A stretch of DNA of 64,000 nt from Bdellovibrio reynosensis (GCF_022814725.1 NZ_CP093442.1:2604001-2668000); one strand, 5' to 3'. Shown: positions 40,540-49,783, counted from the stretch's first letter. A program made the numbers and translations. The notes: generated from the letters alone by a model not told the origin.

Positions 40540-41991
40540 ATGCAAATCTTAGTCTTATTATTATTTGTAATATGGGGTTCGAACTCGTTGGCTCATATTG
40601 ATACAATCAGCGGATCTTTCATTCAGAGTTTCAATGATTTTACAGAATCACGTCTGGATTTAGACGTTAACCATGTTCGGACATATAACAGTCGTTCGAC
40701 TTTTTCAGGTGGATTCGGCGAAGGCTGGTGTACTGACCTAGATCTTTCAATAAGTGAAAATAATGGTCATCTGTTACTTCGTTATTGCGGCGATGGGAAA
40801 GAAGTAGTTTTTAAAAAAGAAGGCTCGGTCTTTCTAGCAAAGGACTTTCGCGATGGAAGAATACATAAGGAAAATCAATCCTATGTACGCACCCTTATTG
40901 ACGGGACTACTGAAAGATATCAAGGGGGAAAATTAAAATCTATCACAGGGCCCGATACAATAAGGAATCTTCGTTTTATTTATTCTAAAATGAATCAGTT
41001 AGAAAAGATTCAAGACGGATCAGGAAGAAGTCTTTTGTTTGAACGAAACAAAGACCATTTAATCACAAAAATTTCTTTTAAAAGCAATCGGAACCTTGAA
41101 CAAAAGGTAATAGCGATTTTTGAATATTCAAATGCGAAGTTAGTTAGTTCTATGAATTTTGAAGGTGAGCGCTATCACTACTTTTATGATGGAAAGAATA
41201 AACTAAACAAAGTCATCTGGCCTGATAAGGGATGGATTAGTCTAACTTATCACCCAACTACAGGGTGGGTAAGTGATTTAAAGGGAACAGATATCTGTTC
41301 AGAAAATTTTGATTATAAACTTCGCACGGAAGGCAATCCGATAGCTTATAACGTTGACGTTACGAAGACATGTATTGGTAAAGCCCCGATCAAAACAACT
41401 TACACTTACAAATATTCAGCTGATTATAGCCAACTTAATTCGATGACTGTTAAAAATGGTGAAGGCACTTCTGAATATCTTCTTAATAATTCCGAAGAGC
41501 CGATCGAAATTATAAAAACATTAGGCAAAGATGTCTTTAAAACCTCAATTAAGCGCAATGAGTACGGTCAGACCGTTGAGGTATCATCTCCTTATAAAAA
41601 AACTTCTTTTTCTTACAGTAGAGGAAAAGCTGGTCACTTGGTTTCACAGGTTGATTACGAATCTTTCTTAAACGGGGTTTCTTCGGAAAAAGGGGGGTAT
41701 AAATTTACTTATGATAAAGAAGGCCGGTTAGCCTCGGCGACCCCTCTAGATAAAACTTCCATATTATTCAGTTATGATGCGCAAGGAAGACTAAGTAAAA
41801 CTCGGCAAGGAAATATTGAAGTCGAACATTTTTATGAAGGTGATTCAAAGGATGCAAAGGAACTTATTGTAGAGGGCAAGAAAATTCCAAATATTTTGGA
41901 TGAATCGCAGTTGGGGCTTAAGTACAGAACACAAATCGAGCTTTCTCGAGAATATGATTTAGTAATGAATCTTGCGCAACCTAACTATTAG
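40540..41991 (+). CDS. Exported RHS/YD-repeat protein (short, no toxin tail)
   Basis: 483 residues. Signal peptide (MQILVLLLFVIWGSNSLA), then a DUF6531-like opening (HVRTYNSRSTFSGGFGEGWCTDLDLSI, with CGDGKEVVFKKEG). From about residue 105 onward come RHS/YD-type repeats (GGKLKSITGPDTIRNLRFIYSKMNQLEKIQDGSGRSLLF; TYDKEGRLASATPLDKTSILFSYDAQGRLSKTRQG). The canonical core end PxxxxDPxG before a toxin is missing, and the protein ends without a toxin domain. Full-length RHS shells are over 1000 residues. It is likely a small exported shell or adhesin. Divergent from the phosphatase pair. Confidence 0.75.
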   Translation: MQILVLLLFVIWGSNSLAHIDTISGSFIQSFNDFTESRLDLDVNHVRTYNSRSTFSGGFGEGWCTDLDLSISENNGHLLLRYCGDGKEVVFKKEGSVFLAKDFRDGRIHKENQSYVRTLIDGTTERYQGGKLKSITGPDTIRNLRFIYSKMNQLEKIQDGSGRSLLFERNKDHLITKISFKSNRNLEQKVIAIFEYSNAKLVSSMNFEGERYHYFYDGKNKLNKVIWPDKGWISLTYHPTTGWVSDLKGTDICSENFDYKLRTEGNPIAYNVDVTKTCIGKAPIKTTYTYKYSADYSQLNSMTVKNGEGTSEYLLNNSEEPIEIIKTLGKDVFKTSIKRNEYGQTVEVSSPYKKTSFSYSRGKAGHLVSQVDYESFLNGVSSEKGGYKFTYDKEGRLASATPLDKTSILFSYDAQGRLSKTRQGNIEVEHFYEGDSKDAKELIVEGKKIPNILDESQLGLKYRTQIELSREYDLVMNLAQPNY

Positions 41992-42012
41992 ATTTAAATT
42001 TAGTTAAACAAC

Positions 42013-42134
42013 TTTCAAGGATTAGCTGAAGTCCGGTGAATATCTGCTCCGCCAAGTCGGAGTGTCTACAGTCCGGCACTGTGCCGCAACGGTGATAAGA
42101 GGTGTCCTCTTTAAGTCCGATCGCCTTCTTGAAA
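42013..42134 (+). promoter_or_regulatory. Cobalamin (adenosylcobalamin-class) riboswitch
   Basis: P1 arms TTTCAA (42013-42018) and TTGAAA (42129-42134) close the element. The core has GAAGTCCGGTGAA (near 42028-42040), a CTCCG/CGGAG hairpin (42047-42051 with 42058-42062), then CCGGCACTGTGCCGCAACGGTGA (42073-42095; the family's CxCxGxxCCGC-x-AC-x-GT block). It lies directly upstream of a BtuB-like gene, as in many proteobacteria. Expected to shut expression when B12 is plentiful. Confidence 0.9.
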
Positions 42135-42151
42135 CAAACCTCGGAGCAAGG

Positions 42152-43996
42152 ATGAAAAATATCTTCGTCATGGGCCTTCTATTAGGCTCTTTATCAACTT
42201 ACGCGCAAATAAATCCCGTTGTGGTGGAATCTTCAAGTGTCACTGAAGAATCTGCAGACACCTCATCTTGGGTCACGGTCTTAGATGAAACTGAAATCAA
42301 AAACCAAAACAAATCCACAGTAGCCGATTTACTGCGCGATGTTCCGGGTGTGGAAGTCGTAAGGCAAGGTGGGGTTGGACAAACCACTTCGATATTCATT
42401 CGCGGAGCCCGATCAGAAGACACCCTAGTATTAATTGATGGAATCAGAGCCAATGAACTTATGTCACCTGCGGGTGGTTTTGATTTTTCATCTTTGGCTT
42501 CAGTTAATATCGCAAGAATAGAAGTCCACCGTGGTCCACAAAGCGTGCGCTTTGGAAGCGGAGCTATTGGTGGTGTGATAAATATCATCACTAAAGAGGG
42601 TAAAGGTCCGTTGGCAGTTTCTTATGTAGCTGAAGCGGGAAGTTATGATACTTTACGAGCTGGCGTCTCTGTTTATGGCAGACAAAATAATCTTGGTTAT
42701 TCCGCGGGAGTAGAGGGTCTTAAAACGGCAGGATTTTCAGCAGCGGATAAATCCCAAGGAAATACTGAAGCTGATGGTGCGACAGTTGCAACGGTTTCTT
42801 CTAAACTCACTTACCATGCAAGTGAAACTGGTAAGGTAGTGGGCAGTTTGCGCTACTCACAAGCAGAGGTGGATCTCGATTACGCCGGCGGAACTCAAGG
42901 TGATGACCCGAATTCGTCTGCGGTCTTTAAACAACTAATTACAGGCGTAACAGGTGTAAATCATTTCTTTTCGAACACTCTTCGCTCTTCATTAAGTTTC
43001 ACATTTTCAGAAGTGACTCGCTTTGATGAAAACAAGGCGGATCCAGTTCACGTTGATACATCAGAAAACTATTTTATCAGTGAATTGCAACAGATCGAAA
43101 CAGCCCATGAATGGCTGCCGACAAGCACCCAGTCGTTAAAGTTTATTCTTTCCTATCAAGATGAAAGTGGTAAGGGTTACTCGAACTACAGTGGATTTGC
43201 AGCTCCATTTGCACGAGAGCGCCTGAAAAATACGGGGGAAGGGTTCTTCTATTCCTATGATGATAACAAATGGTTATTTGATGCGGGCCTTCGTTATGAC
43301 CAACAAAGTGAAAAAGGACAGGCGGTTTCAGTTCGCTCTTCCGTGGGACGCAGAATAGCTGCATCAGATACATTGGTAAGATTAACATATGGAACTGGAT
43401 TTAAAAATCCTAGTCTGTACCAACTTTATTCAAGCTACGGTGATTTGAGTTTAAAATCCCAGGATGGAAAAGCGCTTGATATCTCAGTTGAACAGCAGCT
43501 TGGCGAACGCCTTGAATTTTCAGCAGATCTATTTAGAACCTTCTATGATGATCTAATCGACTTCGTATCTGGTAAATACAAAAATATAGCTTCAGCACAA
43601 AGCGAGGGTATTGAAGTTCAAGGTATGTACAAAGTACTGAACAGCCTAGCGCTGAAAGCTTCTTATACATACTTAGAAACCAAAGATAACACGACAAACT
43701 TGCGGCTTTTACGCCGACCAATGAATGCTTATTCTGTTTCAGCAATTTATTCACATGAAAAGATTGAAGGAAGTGTGCAGTACCGCTTCAGTGGCGAACG
43801 AGATGATCTTGATCCGAACACGTTTGCTAGAACAGAAAATAGTTCCTATGACGTTGTCAGTGTAAAAGCTAGTTACAAACTTTCCCAAGATCTAAAAATA
43901 ACTGGTAGAATCGAAAATCTTTTGGATCGTCAATATCAGGAAGTATTGGGTTACGGTACGCCAGAAAGGTCCTTCTTCGTCGGAATTAGTAATTAA
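42152..43996 (+). CDS. btuB: BtuB-like TonB-dependent cobalamin receptor
   Basis: 614 residues from the ATG at 42152 (GGAG 5 nt before). Signal peptide (MKNIFVMGLLLGSLSTYA), plug domain about 35-160 (VADLLRDVPGVEVVRQGGVGQTTSIFIRGARSEDTLVLIDGIRAN, then IEVHRGPQSVRFGSGAIGGVINIIT), and a barrel ending in a C-terminal FFVGISN, close to the usual aromatic ending. TonB-box-like start is not obvious. The immediately upstream cobalamin riboswitch supports vitamin B12 as the ligand. The extra open frame from 42062 is the riboswitch itself. Confidence 0.93.
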   Translation: MKNIFVMGLLLGSLSTYAQINPVVVESSSVTEESADTSSWVTVLDETEIKNQNKSTVADLLRDVPGVEVVRQGGVGQTTSIFIRGARSEDTLVLIDGIRANELMSPAGGFDFSSLASVNIARIEVHRGPQSVRFGSGAIGGVINIITKEGKGPLAVSYVAEAGSYDTLRAGVSVYGRQNNLGYSAGVEGLKTAGFSAADKSQGNTEADGATVATVSSKLTYHASETGKVVGSLRYSQAEVDLDYAGGTQGDDPNSSAVFKQLITGVTGVNHFFSNTLRSSLSFTFSEVTRFDENKADPVHVDTSENYFISELQQIETAHEWLPTSTQSLKFILSYQDESGKGYSNYSGFAAPFARERLKNTGEGFFYSYDDNKWLFDAGLRYDQQSEKGQAVSVRSSVGRRIAASDTLVRLTYGTGFKNPSLYQLYSSYGDLSLKSQDGKALDISVEQQLGERLEFSADLFRTFYDDLIDFVSGKYKNIASAQSEGIEVQGMYKVLNSLALKASYTYLETKDNTTNLRLLRRPMNAYSVSAIYSHEKIEGSVQYRFSGERDDLDPNTFARTENSSYDVVSVKASYKLSQDLKITGRIENLLDRQYQEVLGYGTPERSFFVGISN

Positions 43997-44002
43997 ATGA
44001 TT

Positions 44003-44025
44003 AGGGGAGCTGAAAGGCTCCCTTT
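44003..44025. terminator. Terminator between btuB and the Rieske-flavodoxin gene
   Basis: Stem GGGAGC (44005-44010) with GCTCCC (44017-44022), extended by a G-T and an A-T pair; a short T-run follows and an A/T-rich run precedes. It is weaker than the other terminators here because only three T residues follow on the plus strand. Confidence 0.55.
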
Positions 44026-45152
44026 CAAATTTGCGAATTTAAATTGGGATCGTCTTCATGGTCCCGGGTGTTGAAGGCTTTCCTTCCTGCGCGGTTTTGC
44101 AGTGTGCCCGGTGCATTCGCAGCTATCAATGAATGAGATAAAGTAGCACAACGATTTACCAAATCCTTTGTAGCATCTACGAGAACTTTGCTTTGCTGAA
44201 CATAACGGACGTTGTGTTCCATGTTTTCCATACTCCACCCTAAAGAGTGGGCGATAAATGGAAACGGAGGCAGGTGAAAACCTAATTCAGAGAAGAATCC
44301 CATCATACTGCCAGCAACCGCCTGAACATTGTCTTGGCCTCCAGTGATAATAAATCCCGCAACTTTATTGCAGATAAGCTGATTATTATGAATGGTGATT
44401 TGATTTTGAATACAGTTAAGCCGTTCGACCATTTTAAAATAAAGCGCACTGGCGGAACCCCAACGAATCGGTGTGGCAATAAGTATGATATCTGCCCAAT
44501 GCACCAGATCTTCATAGACTTGATCCAACTGATCGTTAGGATCAAGCTGCGTGATCGAACAGGGCCAAATACAGGCATGTGAACTTTTTGAATAAAATCC
44601 CTCGCAGTGCCTGAAATTAAGTTCACGCAGTTTAACCAAATGAGTATCAAATCCCAGAAATTTTGCATGTTTCAAAGAAGATTCCAACAGCATCTCTGAA
44701 GTCGAAGGACGGGGATATTTTAAATCCATAGCTGTGGTAGAAATTCCAGCAACCCGAAGCGGACCTGGGGCCCTCTCTGGTTTTCGCGCCAAGTGCATAG
44801 GTTCATGAAATTTATGATTACGTGTCGTAAGGCGATTTAAACTTAATAACACGCGGCCGTTTTCGGTTTTTACAGGAAAGGTTGGTACGCGATCTTCTTC
44901 AAAACCAGGTTCACCTTCACCTGTTTTCCAGTGAAACTTATAATAATGCCAAGGACAGACGACGTAATCACCTTCAAGGCAACCATCACCCAATGGTCCG
45001 CCGACATGATTGCAAACACCAGAAATTGCACTGAATTGCCCGTCTTTAAAAACCAGAGCAATCTTTTTACCAGCTACTTCAATTTGCTGCAGCGGACGCT
45101 TGCTTAATTCAGCAACTTCGCCAAGGTCATGCCATTCTTCTGATGAAACCAT
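44025..45152 (-). CDS. Fusion of Rieske 2Fe-2S ferredoxin and flavodoxin-like NAD(P)H oxidoreductase
   Basis: 375 residues in one frame. Residues 1-110 are a Rieske domain: C47 and H49 in CNHVGG, C66 and H69 in CPWHYYKFH (spacing C-x-H-16-C-x2-H). Residues about 130-345 form a flavodoxin-type domain of the NADPH-dependent FMN reductase group, with PLRVAGISTTAMDLKYPRPSTSE, IILIATPIRWGSASALYFKMVERLN and VAGFIITGGQDNVQAVAGSMMGFFSELGF. Such domains are usually separate proteins; here an electron path FMN to 2Fe-2S in a single chain is implied. The electron donor and final acceptor are unknown. Confidence 0.85.
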   Translation of the reverse strand: MVSSEEWHDLGEVAELSKRPLQQIEVAGKKIALVFKDGQFSAISGVCNHVGGPLGDGCLEGDYVVCPWHYYKFHWKTGEGEPGFEEDRVPTFPVKTENGRVLLSLNRLTTRNHKFHEPMHLARKPERAPGPLRVAGISTTAMDLKYPRPSTSEMLLESSLKHAKFLGFDTHLVKLRELNFRHCEGFYSKSSHACIWPCSITQLDPNDQLDQVYEDLVHWADIILIATPIRWGSASALYFKMVERLNCIQNQITIHNNQLICNKVAGFIITGGQDNVQAVAGSMMGFFSELGFHLPPFPFIAHSLGWSMENMEHNVRYVQQSKVLVDATKDLVNRCATLSHSLIAANAPGTLQNRAGRKAFNTRDHEDDPNLNSQI

Positions 45153-45261
45153 AGCAGCAGGCTAACAATGCAAAGTCAGGCTGTCTTTGTGTATATATGC
45201 ACTAGCTAACGATGAGCCGAAAAGATAAAGCTATGCTTTTTGCAGGCATATCATGAGTAAA

Positions 45262-46671
45262 CTATTCTTCATCGCTCATATTCAAATCGCGTAAATTTAG
45301 ATGATACGAATACTCTAAATCAGGGATTTTAATATTATTTTTGCAAACAATCGGGATGCTGTTTTGACTAAAAGGTATTACATGAAGATTTTTTTCAAAA
45401 TCTTGCAGGTAGGTACTATATTTTTCTAATCTGTCCTTTTTATCTTCGGTAAATCGAACTTCAGAAAGATTTTTTAAAAGATCAAAAGTCGGAAGATTTG
45501 CCTTAGCCAGTAATGAACCAAGAATATCTAAATACCCGTCGGGGTCGGGTATAACCCCCTGATAGGGGATAAAAATAAGATCAAAGTCACCCTCTTGCAT
45601 AGGCGTCGATAGTTCTTTGCCCTTAACATTTATATGATTAACTTCAAACCCCGCGTCTTCATAGCCTTTAACTATCTTTTCGACGGCGGAAGAAAGAAAT
45701 ATTCCGTACGGAAAAACAATTTTAATTTTCTGTTTGTGTTGAAGCTTTGGGAGATGGGTAGTCGCTGCCGATTTAGCATAATAAGATTCAGGCATTATAC
45801 CGTTAGGTAGATATGTATCTAGAATTCCGTCGAACTTAGTTAATACATTCTGGGTATCTCGGACAAAACGGGCAACGTCGGCCACTAATTTTCTATTCGC
45901 AAAGTCTTTCAGAAATGTATTGTTATGATTAAGGATAATGTGAGTGGTGACCAAACTGAATGTTGGATGACTTTTATACTCTGGTTTTAGATTTCTTGCC
46001 AAAGCCACCTCAAGAGGGGATCCCATTGCTAGGTTTGCTCTGCCGGAATTTAAAGCATCTACAGTAAGATCCACATCTCTTTCGATCTTAAAATAGTAGC
46101 GGTCTATATTTGAAGTAGGAAAGGGATAGGTACGACTTTTTCTTAAGCACCAAGTTTTTGTTTCGCTAGGTTCGAATTCATAGGGCCCTGATCCAATGAC
46201 ATAATTTGAAGTAGATTGATGGCTTATGATCCCGAATCCAGGAAGTGATAGTAGTTCTAAAAACGCGGGGTAAGCACCTTTAAGACAAAATTCGACAGTT
46301 CGATTATCGATCACTAAGATTTTATCTAAAACATTTCGTAGATAGCTTGCCACTACGGATTTTGAATTTTCATCAAGATGTCGTCTCAATGAGAAAGCAA
46401 CATCTTGTGCGAAAATGGGTTCAGCATTATGAAAATGCGCCTGTTCGGATAAAGAAAAAGTATAGGTCCTTTGATCCGCAGAAATTTTCCAGCTTTGTGC
46501 TATTCCGCTGACAATACCTTTTTTAGAATCTTTTTTTACTAAGGTGTCCAAGAAAAGATTTAAAACCTGAAACTGCTGATATCCTCTAGCACAGATGGGG
46601 TCTTGTAAAACACCTTCTGTTGTTAAAATTGCATGGATTTCGCTAGCGGTAATAGGATTATTTAATGGCAC
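45262..46671 (-). CDS. Extracellular solute-binding family 5 (oligopeptide-like) protein without signal peptide
   Basis: 469 residues with a GTG start (AAGGA 6 nt before). The SBP_bac_5 fold is shown by SGIAQSWKISADQRTYTFSLSEQAHFHNAEPIFAQDVAFSLRRHLD and the later PYEFEPSETKTWCLRKSRTY. Normal members begin with a signal peptide, but here the codons just before the start include an in-frame stop, so none exists. It could be a cytosolic peptide sensor, as in SgrR-type proteins, whose SBP-like domain follows an HTH, or an old exported gene that lost its leader. No permease genes lie near. Confidence 0.65.
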   Translation of the reverse strand: MPLNNPITASEIHAILTTEGVLQDPICARGYQQFQVLNLFLDTLVKKDSKKGIVSGIAQSWKISADQRTYTFSLSEQAHFHNAEPIFAQDVAFSLRRHLDENSKSVVASYLRNVLDKILVIDNRTVEFCLKGAYPAFLELLSLPGFGIISHQSTSNYVIGSGPYEFEPSETKTWCLRKSRTYPFPTSNIDRYYFKIERDVDLTVDALNSGRANLAMGSPLEVALARNLKPEYKSHPTFSLVTTHIILNHNNTFLKDFANRKLVADVARFVRDTQNVLTKFDGILDTYLPNGIMPESYYAKSAATTHLPKLQHKQKIKIVFPYGIFLSSAVEKIVKGYEDAGFEVNHINVKGKELSTPMQEGDFDLIFIPYQGVIPDPDGYLDILGSLLAKANLPTFDLLKNLSEVRFTEDKKDRLEKYSTYLQDFEKNLHVIPFSQNSIPIVCKNNIKIPDLEYSYHLNLRDLNMSDEE

Positions 46672-46712
46672 AACAAATCCTTAAAATTTCTAAAGGTGTA
46701 TCTGGTATAAAC

Positions 46713-47351
46713 TTAAGCGATATACATTAATAAGCAAAGGTACTGAAAACCAGTTCCAGCCATCACGCACAAGTGCCACATGCCATGGCCGTGTTTGATT
46801 TTTTCGTCGTTAAGGAAAAAGATCATACCGATTCCATAGGAAATAAAACCGGCTAATACCAACGCAAATCCGATCGGTGGAATTGCATCCATTAAATGTT
46901 TTAAAGCAGGCGCAACTGTTGCAGCCATCACCGCGTAAAGCAATAGTGATGGGGTTCTATTTTTTGGAGATACAACGACCTCCCACATGATACCTAGAAC
47001 TGCGAGCGTCCACACCACACCAAGAATAATCCACCCGGTGGTACCTCGCAAAGCAAGGATCGCATACGGAGTATAGCTACCAGCAATTTTCAAATAAATG
47101 CCGATGTAATCAAGCTTGCGATAAAACTCTTTTTTTTCGGCGCGGGAACCATGATAGATCGTAGAAATGCAGTAAAGCCCCACTGTCGTTAACGCATAAA
47201 CTGTGAACGAAAAAAGTTTCCAGGTATCTTGTTTTTGTGCGGCTAGAAAAAGTAAAAGCACGCAACCCATTAACGCAAGGAAAGCACCGACTGCATGTGA
47301 AGCTGTATTAAATTTTTCCCCGTGCTGGACCTGAGTTATCATTTGTTTCAT
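46713..47351 (-). CDS. Haemolysin III/PAQR family membrane protein
   Basis: 212 residues from the ATG at 47351 (MKQMITQVQHGEKFNTASHAVG). Seven hydrophobic helices and the family signatures HAVGAFLALMG near the start, YCISTIYHGSRAEKKEFYRKLDYIGIYLKIAGSYTP and the late HGHGMWHLCVMAGTG with histidines that bind zinc in PAQR-type proteins. Labels such as haemolysin are historical; most members have unknown activity. Monocistronic. Confidence 0.88.
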   Translation of the reverse strand: MKQMITQVQHGEKFNTASHAVGAFLALMGCVLLLFLAAQKQDTWKLFSFTVYALTTVGLYCISTIYHGSRAEKKEFYRKLDYIGIYLKIAGSYTPYAILALRGTTGWIILGVVWTLAVLGIMWEVVVSPKNRTPSLLLYAVMAATVAPALKHLMDAIPPIGFALVLAGFISYGIGMIFFLNDEKIKHGHGMWHLCVMAGTGFQYLCLLMYIA

Positions 47352-47502
47352 GTTTTTAAATGTTAGCAATTCTACAAACAAATTGCAGCAGTCAAAAATC
47401 TCAAGTCGGGATTCTATTTCACTTTTTTCATAAGCTAAAAATTATCCGCTTTTCACATTTAAAAACCTAAAACGTAAGTCTTGAGATGAAACTGTGATTT
47501 GT

Positions 47503-48081
47503 CTATTTACGAGAGATATAAGGATTGTCTTTTATGTAAAATCTTAAGGGCCACTGCGCGGCTTCGCCCGCATAATCAACCCCCACTCTGGTTGTGGCGA
47601 CGATGTCTTGATTCTTCACTTTAAAATCGTCATCACTTACATACAAAAGTGAGTTCTTTTTCCACAGGCGCAAACCATCATGGTCCTTGGTAATTCCATA
47701 CCGACGGCACAATTTCCCGGGGCCGTTGGTGGTAAGATCTTTTCTTTTCGGTTTTGCATCCGCTTCAAAGGGCTGAACTGCGCGTATCAGCACAGCTTCA
47801 GGATGGTCAGGAGTTCTGGTCACGAAGTTAAGGCAATAGTACATACCGTAAATTAAGTACACATAAGAGTGTCCACCATCTAAGTACATTGATTGAACGC
47901 GTGGTGTTCTTCTGTCGCCAAACGTGTGACAGGCGGGATCTTCTACTCCTAAGTAGGCTTCTACTTCAGTGATTCTTGCACGAAACTTTACGTCCTTAGT
48001 TTTAATATTTAAAACCTTACCCAAAAGCTGTTTTGCAACTTTTGTGGTGTCTTCAAAATAGAATTCCTGGGGAAGGATCAT
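47503..48081 (-). CDS. DNA-3-methyladenine glycosylase (AAG/MPG type)
   Basis: 192 residues. Family marks are ITEVEAYLGVEDPACHTFGDRRTPRVQSMYLDGGHSYVYLIYGMYYCLNFVT, with the catalytic Glu in TEVEAYLG, and ATTRVGVDYAGEAAQWPLRFYIKDNPYIS at the C-terminus, complete. It excises alkylated purines. It overlaps the pgeF gene upstream by 4 nt and is the last gene of the long minus-strand run. Confidence 0.94.
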   Translation of the reverse strand: MILPQEFYFEDTTKVAKQLLGKVLNIKTKDVKFRARITEVEAYLGVEDPACHTFGDRRTPRVQSMYLDGGHSYVYLIYGMYYCLNFVTRTPDHPEAVLIRAVQPFEADAKPKRKDLTTNGPGKLCRRYGITKDHDGLRLWKKNSLLYVSDDDFKVKNQDIVATTRVGVDYAGEAAQWPLRFYIKDNPYISRK

Positions 48082-48776
48082 TGGGTGCGGCAGATAAAGC
48101 TGATTTGCCTGCCGGATTTATCTTTGTCGCGACGGTAAGAATGAAAATCGGGATTGGTCACAGTATCGATGTGCAGATTAAAGACCTTATCAAGATCAAG
48201 ACCCTCTTGCTGAAGCTGAGTCTTCACAACCTCACTAAGATCCACCCGGCACTTGCCTGCAGAAGTTTCTTCAAAATAGGAAGCGCGTTCCGAAGGACTC
48301 AAAGGTCCCAGGCTGGAAAGAATCTGATCGCGCACGTCGTTTTCAACTTCAAAACTTTGTTTTTGAATATGAGGACCGACGATGACCTGCAAATTCTGCG
48401 GAAAACTTCCCAGTTGAATCATTTTCTGAATTGTCTTTGGGATGATTCTTGAAGCAACTCCACGCCATCCGGCGTGGGCGCCAGCAATTAAATTTGTCGC
48501 AGGATCATAAAAGAAAATAGGCACGCAATCGGCGGTAATCACACATAAAGCCAAGCCTTTTTCTTTTGTAAAATGCGAATCAGCAATGACTTGATAATCA
48601 AGTGCGTGGTCTTTGGTTTCAACAACCGCATCACTGTGAATCTGTTTTAGGCGCGTTAGTTTAAAATCAGGATAGGCTTCTGCAAGTTTTGGTAATTGCG
48701 CATGAACTCCCCCTAAAAATACGGTGATGTGCTCTGTGCGCACTTCGTATCCGTATTGGGTTTGTTCTATGTTCAT
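48078..48776 (-). CDS. pgeF: Polyphenol oxidase/LACC1-family purine nucleoside phosphorylase-type protein
   Basis: 232 residues with the ATG at 48776, chosen because it overlaps the rluD-family stop (48773) as ATGA; an upstream ATG gives four extra residues. Zinc-type core: the ITADCVPIFFYDPATNLIAGAHAGWRGVASRIIPKTI block with Cys and His ligands. Members act on purine nucleosides or have been linked to cell-wall editing. It lies right between the pseudouridine synthase and the glycosylase genes. Confidence 0.9.
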   Translation of the reverse strand: MNIEQTQYGYEVRTEHITVFLGGVHAQLPKLAEAYPDFKLTRLKQIHSDAVVETKDHALDYQVIADSHFTKEKGLALCVITADCVPIFFYDPATNLIAGAHAGWRGVASRIIPKTIQKMIQLGSFPQNLQVIVGPHIQKQSFEVENDVRDQILSSLGPLSPSERASYFEETSAGKCRVDLSEVVKTQLQQEGLDLDKVFNLHIDTVTNPDFHSYRRDKDKSGRQISFICRTQ

Positions 48777-49783
48777 TGCAGTCCCCATTTTTTCAAATAG
48801 CCTTGAATGTCTTCAGGCCAATCTTGCTTAAATGACATTCTCTCTTTTGTGCGGGGATGAGTAAACCCTAATTCGGCGGCGTGAAGCAGAAAGCGAGTTA
48901 AACTTTTTAAATCTTCCTGGGTGTTTTTTGCTTCCACGTTCTTAACCTTTTTATCAGCACCGTACAAGGCATCGCCAGCAATCGGAAGTCCATTTTCAGA
49001 AAGATGAACACGGATCTGATGGGTGCGACCTGTTTCTAATTTCAATTTTAAATAACTAAGCCCACTTTTTCTGTGCAGTACTTCGTAATGAGTGACAGCC
49101 CATTTACCAATAGAAGGTGGATCGTCTTTATCTTGAAGTGGTTTTTTGTCATTTCCCAATACAGAGGCATATCTTTTGCGATCAAGAGGATGGCGTGCAA
49201 GGAAGCTTCTAATTGAGCCACTTAGATTTTTAGCAGTTCCAATACAAACTGCGTAATAAATACGGTGAGTGCTGCGCTCTTTAAATTGCGCGGTGAGTGC
49301 TTCATGGGTTTGGTCGTTTTTCGCAATAACAATCAAACCACTAGTTTCTTTATCAAGTCGATGAACAATGCCGGGGCGTTCTTCGCCAAACTTCATGGAT
49401 AAATCATCTGTATGGGCAAGCAATGCATTCACTAAAGTATCTTGCGCATGTCCAGCCGCCGGGTGAACCACAAGGCCCGCAGGTTTATTGATCACTAATA
49501 AATCATCATCTTCAAAAATCACATCAAGCTTAAGATCAAATTTCTGCAATTCAGAAGAAACAGGGGGCGGAAGGGTGACTTGAATAAGATCGTTTTCTTT
49601 CACGGCCACTGAAGGTTTAGCGATCTTGCCATTAAGTGTGACTAAAGAATTTTCGATCAAGTGACTGGCACGCGAACGAGTTCCTACTTCTGCAACTAAT
49701 GCCAAAGCCTTATCAAGGCGCAAGCCATCCATATCTGCAGAAGCAGTGACGGTTATTTTTTGAGTTGAATCTTTATTTTCCAA
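48773..49783 (-). CDS. RluD-family 23S rRNA pseudouridine synthase
   Basis: 336 residues. An S4 RNA-binding domain (about 15-75: LRLDKALALVAEVGTRSRASHLIENSLVTLNGK) is followed by the catalytic domain with HRLDKETSGLIVIAKND holding the catalytic Asp and with GRTHQIRVHL. It matches RluD-type enzymes that modify helix 69; exact sites are not certain. Overlaps the J/HTH gene by 11 nt upstream. Confidence 0.93.
   Translation of the reverse strand: MENKDSTQKITVTASADMDGLRLDKALALVAEVGTRSRASHLIENSLVTLNGKIAKPSVAVKENDLIQVTLPPPVSSELQKFDLKLDVIFEDDDLLVINKPAGLVVHPAAGHAQDTLVNALLAHTDDLSMKFGEERPGIVHRLDKETSGLIVIAKNDQTHEALTAQFKERSTHRIYYAVCIGTAKNLSGSIRSFLARHPLDRKRYASVLGNDKKPLQDKDDPPSIGKWAVTHYEVLHRKSGLSYLKLKLETGRTHQIRVHLSENGLPIAGDALYGADKKVKNVEAKNTQEDLKSLTRFLLHAAELGFTHPRTKERMSFKQDWPEDIQGYLKKWGLQ

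Noticed and set aside
42062-42151. N-terminal extension of BtuB
   Set aside because: This part is the cobalamin riboswitch; the signal peptide starts at 42152.
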